A DNA stretch of 64,000 bases from Palaeococcus ferrophilus DSM 13482 (GTDB taxonomy: Archaea; Methanobacteriota_B; Thermococci; Thermococcales; Thermococcaceae): assembly GCF_000966265.1 (NCBI RefSeq), contig NZ_LANF01000011.1, positions 62,001-126,000 of the forward strand, given 5' to 3'. Position 1 is the first letter of the stretch. The number at the start of each line of letters is the position of its first letter. Below the pieces are notes generated by a model. That model did not search any database, was not told where the DNA came from, and worked only from the letters and a program-made list of their open reading frames with translations. This document shows, one piece after another, positions 59,045 through 64,000 of the stretch. The position numbers and the translations under genes are program-made.

Positions 59045-59611
59045 ATGAAACGCCTTCTTATCCTTCCGCTGCTCCTCATACTCCCCTTCGTGAGTGCGGG
59101 GATGACGGTGGAACCATATGAAGACGGCTACGCGGTGGTGAGCCTCGAGATTCCGATGGAGGAGTACACCACGAGCGTTGATCTGGTCCTCCCGCCGGAG
59201 TATACCGACGTCTTCGTGGTTGATGAGAACGGGAACCCTCTGCCCTACACCCTCGATGGACGCTCCCTCCACGTTGAAGCCGCGGGGGCGCAGGTCGTTA
59301 ACGTGACATACACAACGCCATCGCTCCTGGAGAAGGAGGGGGATGTATGGACGCTGAGCATCAACGCCTCCTCTCCCGTGACCGTGGTGCTCCCCGAGGG
59401 GGCCATTCTCGTGGCCCTCAGCGAAGCGCCCCTTGAGATGAATGAAAACGCCATAACGATGCCCTCCGGCGAGGTGTGGGTGAGCTACACCTTCCCGACC
59501 TCAAATGTGGAAGTAGGGGAGACTCCAACCACGGCAGAAAAAGGTGTGTGCGGGCCTGCCCTCATAGGCCTTCTGGCTATCCTTCCCCTCGCAATGAGAA
59601 AAAGTTTATGA
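59045..59611 (+). CDS. CGP-CTERM surface protein
   Basis: The 188-residue protein has a signal peptide (LLILPLLLILPFVSAG), a beta-rich ectodomain and a threonine-rich spacer (VGETPTTAEK). It ends with GVCGPALIGLLAILPLAMRK, a CGP-CTERM sorting signal found in Thermococcales. The cysteine of CGP is thought to be processed and lipid-linked. ATG follows GGAGGTGATCAA. It starts 31 bases after the helical secreted protein and is likely in the same operon. Confidence 0.85.
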   Translation: MKRLLILPLLLILPFVSAGMTVEPYEDGYAVVSLEIPMEEYTTSVDLVLPPEYTDVFVVDENGNPLPYTLDGRSLHVEAAGAQVVNVTYTTPSLLEKEGDVWTLSINASSPVTVVLPEGAILVALSEAPLEMNENAITMPSGEVWVSYTFPTSNVEVGETPTTAEKGVCGPALIGLLAILPLAMRKSL

Positions 59612-59643
59612 ATTTTCTCTCATATTTCGTTTTTGGTGATTAA

Positions 59644-59916
59644 ATGTTCGTGGCCAGACCCTGTTCTACGTCCAAAGCCGTCTACGTAACCCCTGAGGGA
59701 AGCTTTGACGTTGACCTCGAAGAGCTCTGCGAGTGTCTGAGCGAGAGGGGTTTCGTGATAAAGCGCGTGACCCCCCACATAGCCATACTCCGGAAGGGGT
59801 ACGAGGTAAGCGTCCTCAGGAAGGGGAAGATTATAGTCAAGGGCACCACAGAGACGGAGGAAGCTTTAAGAATAGCTGAGGAAATCTATGGCTGCATGAA
59901 GGTCTACGGGTGGTAG
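59644..59916 (+). CDS. Small conserved hypothetical protein (90 aa)
   Basis: The 90-residue soluble protein has four cysteines and a predicted beta-rich then helical pattern, ending in VSVLRKGKIIVKGTTETEEA. The rhythm (beta strands, KIIVKGTT, helix) recalls half a TATA-binding-protein fold, but this is only a resemblance. ATG follows TTTGGTGATTAA. The next gene starts 2 bases after its stop, so the two are an operon. Confidence 0.6.
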   Translation: MFVARPCSTSKAVYVTPEGSFDVDLEELCECLSERGFVIKRVTPHIAILRKGYEVSVLRKGKIIVKGTTETEEALRIAEEIYGCMKVYGW

Positions 59917-59917
59917 C

Positions 59918-60739
59918 GTGTTCACGCCTGAGAGGATAGCTGAAGAGATAATAAAGATACGGCGCGAGAACGGCTTTGACATCGTGCCCTTCGTGGTAGA
60001 GGATGTCATCTACGAAGAAGAGGCCAAAAGGCTCTACATAATAGGCCAGGACAGGGCCGACAAAAGCGCGATAATAGGCAACAGCTTCGTAGTTGGAAAG
60101 CTCAAGGAGCGGCTCGGGGTTGAGAGGATAACCGTGCACTCCAAGCTTGAGCTGTTGATCAAGCGAAGGAACGTAAGGGAAAACATGGAGAAGGTAAGGG
60201 GCACGCAGCTGGAGTTCCTCCTTCCGCTGATGGAGGCGGAGCTCAACTACCCACCCATGCGGTGGCCCTCCCTAAAAAACAACGGAAGGGCCCTTGTCTT
60301 CCTCAGCGTCTACGCCAAAGCACTCCTCGGGTTCGCGAGGGACTTCGGTCTTGAGGCGGTCCCGGTCGGCATTCGCTACTCCTTCCCCCGACTGAGCTTT
60401 GAGCCCCTCGACGGCTCTCCAGAGGAGATATTCTTCCCCAACGAGGAGAGGCTCGTGGAGCTGGCGGAGGAAAAGGGCCTCGATATAGTGCTGGCGGACT
60501 TTCCCTACGGCGTGACCTTCAGGGAGGGGATAGCGCTGGTCAACCCCATGAGGCTCCTCCACATCCCCCACTTCAGGCTCAAACACATCTACGGCTTCGA
60601 GTTCCCCGCCTATTCCCACGTGGATGGAAGAAAAGCTCTCGACTTCTTCGTGAAGCTCGCCGAGGACGGACTGCTTGAGCCCACGGACGGGGCAGAGCTC
60701 ATATGGACCGCGTGGAGGAGGGGCAGGGCCCGCCCGTAG
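59918..60739 (+). CDS. Conserved hypothetical protein (273 aa)
   Basis: The 273-residue soluble alpha/beta protein has no membrane segments. IIGQDRADKSAIIGNSFVVGKL near residue 42 and VITVHSKLELLIKRRNV-like ITVHSKLELLIKRRNV near 70 suggest a nucleotide- or sulfur-handling fold, but no family is recognised. GTG at 59918 has the ribosome site GGTGGTAGC. Coupled to the preceding small gene. Confidence 0.6.
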   Translation: MFTPERIAEEIIKIRRENGFDIVPFVVEDVIYEEEAKRLYIIGQDRADKSAIIGNSFVVGKLKERLGVERITVHSKLELLIKRRNVRENMEKVRGTQLEFLLPLMEAELNYPPMRWPSLKNNGRALVFLSVYAKALLGFARDFGLEAVPVGIRYSFPRLSFEPLDGSPEEIFFPNEERLVELAEEKGLDIVLADFPYGVTFREGIALVNPMRLLHIPHFRLKHIYGFEFPAYSHVDGRKALDFFVKLAEDGLLEPTDGAELIWTAWRRGRARP

Positions 60740-60777
60740 TACAATGATATACATTGAGCACCCCTAAGGCTCAGGAA

Positions 60778-60788
60778 CATTTATAAGC
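60778..60788 (+). promoter_or_regulatory. TATA box of the MFS transporter gene
   Basis: CATTTATAAGC lies about 35 bases before the ATG at 60822, with the ribosome site CAGGTGAAAAA in between. Confidence 0.55.
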
Positions 60789-60821
60789 TCTTCTTCCTCC
60801 CCCGGCCCCTCAGGTGAAAAA

Positions 60822-62087
60822 ATGGCGAGAAAAAACACTCCCCACCTCCACGCAATGAAGGTCAGCGGTCTCCACGGCGGCCGGGCAAAGAACAGGTGGT
60901 TTTACTCCTTCATCCCCTTTAAGGTTGCCACGGGGGGAAGCTCCGTTGTAATCCCCCTCTACGTCCTCGCCCTGGGGGGAAGTGGTGCGGACGTCGGGAT
61001 AGCCAACGCCGTATCGGGCTTTGCCTCAATGGTGGGGAGCGTTTTCTGGGGGAACCTCTCGGACAGGCTTTTGAGGAGGAGGGTTTTCATCACCCTCGGC
61101 TTCGCGAGCGTGAGTGCTTTCCTGGCGCTCTTCGCCATAACGGGAAGTCTTACCGAGTTCATAGTAATGAACGGCATCTACGCGTTCTTCCTGGCCACGA
61201 CGACCTCAATCCCAGTGGTCCTTGTCCTCAGGAGTTTCCGCAAGAGGGAGTGGAACGATGGGCTCGGGCGCTTCAACGAGGTGGGCGGATGGGGCTGGCT
61301 ACTGGGCCTCGTGATAGGACTTTTCATGTCGGCGTTCCTCGATATAAGGGCGATGTTCATAGTCTTTGCCATCATAAACCTGCCCGCGGCTTTCCTATTA
61401 GCGCGGAGCGTCAGGGAGGCACCTGTTTACGTCAACAGGGATTCAATAAAGATTAAGGGCCACTCGGCAGTCCAGAGAATCCGCCAGCTTCCCAGTGGAA
61501 TACTCCACCTACCCTCCACGCCGGATACGCTCAGAAGCTTTTACGTGGCGAGCGCGATGTTCTGGTTCTCATCGGGCCTCTTCTTCTCCCAGGCCCCCGT
61601 GTTCCTAACGCTAAACGGGATGGAGAGGGAGGCAATTTACACCATGTCCATTGGTAACGCCCTCGTATCAACGCTATTATACAGACGGGTGGGAAACATG
61701 CTCAACGGCCGCGACCCGTACACAGTCCTTAGGTGGGGCCTCATCACCAGGGGGCTCGGAGTAGCAACAATGCTCGGTGGCACGCTTGTGGCTCCCCTCG
61801 CCTACGTCATGGCGGGGGTATCGTGGCCCCTCATCAGCCTCGCGGGCACGTCCATCGTGAGCGAGCTCGCACCCGGGAAGGAGAAGGGAAGGGAGATGGG
61901 GCGCTACAACTTCGTGAACTTCTCGGCGCTGATAGCCGGAAACCTCGGGAGCGGGTTCATTGTGAACGGCGTGGGCTTCCAGGGGGAGTGGATTCTCGCC
62001 GCTTTCATGGCCCTAAGTGGCCTGCTCCCCGTGATGGGAAGCACCATAAAAAACGTGGAAAGAAGAGGAAGCGTCCTCAGAACTTGA
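60822..62087 (+). CDS. Major facilitator superfamily transporter
   Basis: The 421-residue protein has about 12 helices and the MFS loop motif [14 protein letters not shown] between helices 2 and 3, with a second-half counterpart [29 protein letters not shown] resembles motif C of exporters. The substrate is unknown; a drug or metabolite efflux role is plausible. Its end overlaps the converging sulfur reductase gene by 11 bases. Confidence 0.82.
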   Translation: MARKNTPHLHAMKVSGLHGGRAKNRWFYSFIPFKVATGGSSVVIPLYVLALGGSGADVGIANAVSGFASMVGSVFWGNLSDRLLRRRVFITLGFASVSAFLALFAITGSLTEFIVMNGIYAFFLATTTSIPVVLVLRSFRKREWNDGLGRFNEVGGWGWLLGLVIGLFMSAFLDIRAMFIVFAIINLPAAFLLARSVREAPVYVNRDSIKIKGHSAVQRIRQLPSGILHLPSTPDTLRSFYVASAMFWFSSGLFFSQAPVFLTLNGMEREAIYTMSIGNALVSTLLYRRVGNMLNGRDPYTVLRWGLITRGLGVATMLGGTLVAPLAYVMAGVSWPLISLAGTSIVSELAPGKEKGREMGRYNFVNFSALIAGNLGSGFIVNGVGFQGEWILAAFMALSGLLPVMGSTIKNVERRGSVLRT

Positions 62088-63402
62088 GAACCCTTGCGAG
62101 CACTATCAGCGGGTCCCAGACGGGCGCGAACGGCGGTGCGTACGCTAAATCCGTGAAGAAGACGTCCTTTGTGGTGAAGCCCGCCGCGATCATCGAGGCA
62201 GCTGTGTCCACCCTCGGAAGGATTTCGCCACCGACCGCCTGCACGCCGAGCAGTCTGTTCGTCTCGTTGTCAACGACGCCTTTGAGCCATATCGTCCTTG
62301 AGCCCGGATAGTAGTGGGGCTTCGTTCCGGCTTTTATGAATGCTGTCCTAACATCGTAGCCTTCCTTCATCGCCTCCGCCTCGGTGAGACCAGTCTTTCC
62401 AATCTCGAGGTCGAGGAACTTGGTTATGCTCGTTCCAAGGACGCCCGGGAAGTGAATCTCCTTTCCCGCTATATTGCTTCCGGCCACGTAACCCATCTTG
62501 TTTCCGGCTGGGGCGAGGGGCATCCACACGCGCCTTCCTGTTATGAAGTGCTTCGTCTCGGCGACGTCTCCCGCTGCGTAAACGTTCTCAACGCTCGTCT
62601 GCATTTTATCGTTCGTCCAGATGGCACCGGTTTCTCCAATCCTGACGCCGAGCTCCCTTGCCATCTCGGTGTTCGGCTTTATTCCGGTCGCGACTATAAC
62701 GAGGTCGGCCGGGTACTCGCCCGCGTCAGTTATTACCTTCTCGACCCTCTCTTTCCCTTCAATGCGGAGCGTGACCTCCTCGAGGCGGAGGTTGAGATTC
62801 TCTCTTAGCTTTTCCTCCACTATGTCGGTTATCTCCTTGTCGAAGGTCTTCCTGAGAACCCTCTCACTCCTGCCAATGAGGGTGACATTCTTGCCCCTCT
62901 CAACGAAGGCCTCGGCCATCTCGAGGGCTATGTAGCCCGTTCCGATAACGACCACGTTTTCAACGGGGTTCTTCTCCATGTACTCGGTTATCGCAACTGC
63001 ATCCGGTGGAAGGTCTGCGGTGAAGACACCCTCGAGGTGGCAGCCATCTATCGCCGGAACCTGCGGCGAGGCACCGTTCGCGAAGACGAGGTAGTCCCAC
63101 TCGTAACTCTTTTCCCCGTCTTCCTCCCTCACGCGAACGCGCCCCTGCTCGACCTCTATTACCTCCGCCTTCATGTGAAGGTCTATGCCCCTCTTTTTTA
63201 TGAAGACCTCCGGCGGATAGTGCATGAGCTTCTCCTTAGGAGAGAGGCCCTCGACGACGTAGGGAACGCCGCACGGGGCGTGGCTAACCCACTCCGTTGC
63301 CTCAAAAACCTTGACGTCCCACTCTGGCTTCAGCCTCTTGACGCGCGAAGCGGTGCTCATGCCGGCGGCGCCACCACCTATGATAACCACACTTTTCTTC
63401 AT
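62077..63402 (-). CDS. nsr: CoA-dependent NAD(P)H sulfur oxidoreductase / CoA-disulfide reductase
   Basis: The 441-residue flavoprotein has the N-terminal FAD motif [16 protein letters not shown] and the single redox cysteine in [13 protein letters not shown] (C44). The NAD(P) motif [17 protein letters not shown] and AAGDVAETK follow. It agrees closely with what I recall of P. furiosus NSR (PF1186), which reduces sulfur with NAD(P)H in the presence of CoA. ATG at 63402 follows GGTGATGGGG. An exact SurR site overlaps its promoter. Paralogues act as NADH oxidase, so the substrate is inferred. Confidence 0.88.
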   Translation of the reverse strand: MKKSVVIIGGGAAGMSTASRVKRLKPEWDVKVFEATEWVSHAPCGVPYVVEGLSPKEKLMHYPPEVFIKKRGIDLHMKAEVIEVEQGRVRVREEDGEKSYEWDYLVFANGASPQVPAIDGCHLEGVFTADLPPDAVAITEYMEKNPVENVVVIGTGYIALEMAEAFVERGKNVTLIGRSERVLRKTFDKEITDIVEEKLRENLNLRLEEVTLRIEGKERVEKVITDAGEYPADLVIVATGIKPNTEMARELGVRIGETGAIWTNDKMQTSVENVYAAGDVAETKHFITGRRVWMPLAPAGNKMGYVAGSNIAGKEIHFPGVLGTSITKFLDLEIGKTGLTEAEAMKEGYDVRTAFIKAGTKPHYYPGSRTIWLKGVVDNETNRLLGVQAVGGEILPRVDTAASMIAAGFTTKDVFFTDLAYAPPFAPVWDPLIVLARVLKF

Positions 63403-63419
63403 CCCCATCACCGGGATGA

Positions 63420-63436
63420 GTTCTAAACCAAAGGTT
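63420..63436 (-). promoter_or_regulatory. SurR-type operator across the nsr promoter
   Basis: GTTCTAAACCAAAGGTT fits GTTn3AACn5GTT exactly on the plus strand. It overlaps and lies downstream of the minus-strand TATA-like CCTTTTTAACC (63433-63443). This is the geometry of repression by reduced SurR, relieved when sulfur is present, as reported for the P. furiosus nsr gene. Confidence 0.75.
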
Positions 63437-63482
63437 AAAAAGGTTGGTGGGCAGAATCGGCCATCGGGAGAAAAAAACCCTA

Positions 63483-64000
63483 TCACTCCTTCTTGGAGAG
63501 GAAGTACCTCCTGCCCTTCACTTTGACCATGTGGTAAACTTCCCCCTCCCTAACCTCCATCGGTGGCTTTTCGAGCTCGTAGGTCTCGTAGGTCTCCATG
63601 TCCATGAGCTGAACCTCGTCCCTGGTGATACTCGTCACCATGGCCTCGCTCCTCTCGTGCTCCAATGTGTCTATCCCCTCGCGCTTGGCGGTCTTCCAGT
63701 CCTTCCTCTCGCTCCTGTGGGTCTCAAGGTTCGTGAGCTCCACACCCCTACCGTCGAGGGACTCAACACGATAAACTCTGCCGTTTCTGTCGCCCACTAT
63801 GTCCCCCTTTAGGAACTTGGGCAGCCTGACGCTGACGCTCGTTCTGTAGGTGTTCTTGCTCCTCATCCTGTCCTGGCCGATGAGGCGGTAGGCCTCGTTC
63901 ACCTCTCCCCCGTAGCGCTCCCTTATTGCCTGCGCGAGCTTTCTTGCCGAGGAGGTCGAGCCCATGTAGAAGTCAATGCCCTCTTCAAGCTCAACGGTGT
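63483..64000 (-). CDS. nmd3: NMD3-family ribosome biogenesis protein, C-terminal part only
   Basis: The reading frame is open to the right edge, so the start lies outside. About 171 residues are seen. [21 protein letters not shown] resembles the archaeal NMD3 core that joins large-subunit maturation. It is followed by a small beta domain ([18 protein letters not shown]) and a [16 protein letters not shown] tail, as in aIF5A/L2-like parts of NMD3. The N-terminal zinc domain would be outside the window. It lies 80 bases upstream of nsr on the same strand but nsr has its own promoter. Confidence 0.72.
   Translation of the reverse strand, partial: TVELEEGIDFYMGSTSSARKLAQAIRERYGGEVNEAYRLIGQDRMRSKNTYRTSVSVRLPKFLKGDIVGDRNGRVYRVESLDGRGVELTNLETHRSERKDWKTAKREGIDTLEHERSEAMVTSITRDEVQLMDMETYETYELEKPPMEVREGEVYHMVKVKGRRYFLSKKE

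Overview
The window is a chromosome segment of a hyperthermophilic, heterotrophic, sulfur-reducing archaeon of the order Thermococcales, most probably a Thermococcus. The main evidence is soluble NAD(P)-linked [NiFe] hydrogenase genes (sulfhydrogenase II type), two complete membrane-bound hydrogenase (MBH) operons of 14 genes each, a CoA-disulfide/NAD(P)H sulfur reductase, Thermococcales CGP-CTERM surface proteins, archaeal RPA41/14/32, an archaeal fructose-bisphosphatase, and archaeal promoters (BRE/TATA, GGTGAT-type ribosome sites). The species cannot be named from the sequence alone.

Layout. 1-446: tail of a class V aminotransferase. 484-9627: redox island. A NuoE/NuoF-like pair plus a 953-residue GltD/NuoG fusion point left, and the four-gene sulfhydrogenase II operon points right, from one shared promoter region with a SurR-type operator. 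9820-15336: a DUF257 gene, a secreted cyclodextrin-glucanotransferase-like enzyme, and tldE/tldD. 15401-22963: a five-gene operon with a giant secreted transglutaminase-fold protein, a membrane protein, a MoxR ATPase, a DUF58 protein and another membrane protein. 23121-31219 and 32038-40091: two diverged MBH operons in tandem, with a rubrerythrin-like gene between them. 40275-40854: tRNA-Gln, tRNA-Lys, 5S rRNA, tRNA-Asp. 40925-53942: information processing and housekeeping (ScpB, RPA, DGGGP synthase, PyrE, an RNA m5U methyltransferase, LrpA, tRNA-Tyr, a CBS protein, an antiporter, asparagine synthetase, a PIN nuclease, aIF2-gamma, S6e). 54265-64000: fructose-bisphosphatase, tRNA-Trp with a guide-RNA intron, SufS, a decayed methyltransferase, secreted proteins, unknown genes, an MFS carrier, the sulfur reductase and the end of an NMD3-like gene.

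The genes form an energy and redox network. Both MBH complexes should oxidise ferredoxin, make H2 and pump ions. Sulfhydrogenase II exchanges H2 and NAD(P)H, and the Nuo/GltD trio could exchange electrons between pyridine nucleotides and ferredoxin, possibly by flavin-based bifurcation. I read exact SurR motifs (GTTn3AACn5GTT) at the hyh, second mbh and nsr promoters and weaker tandem copies at the first mbh promoter. They lie upstream of TATA at the hydrogenases (activator geometry) and across TATA at the sulfur reductase (repressor geometry). Matches to the Thermococcales glycolytic motif (TATCACn5GTGATA) lie upstream of TATA at fructose-bisphosphatase and downstream of TATA at the glucanotransferase, which fits opposite control by a TrmBL1/Tgr-type regulator. 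The least explained features are the bifurcase-like trio, the second MBH, the transglutaminase/MoxR cluster, an 18-bp perfect palindrome at 57751 and the noncoding stretch 54001-54264.
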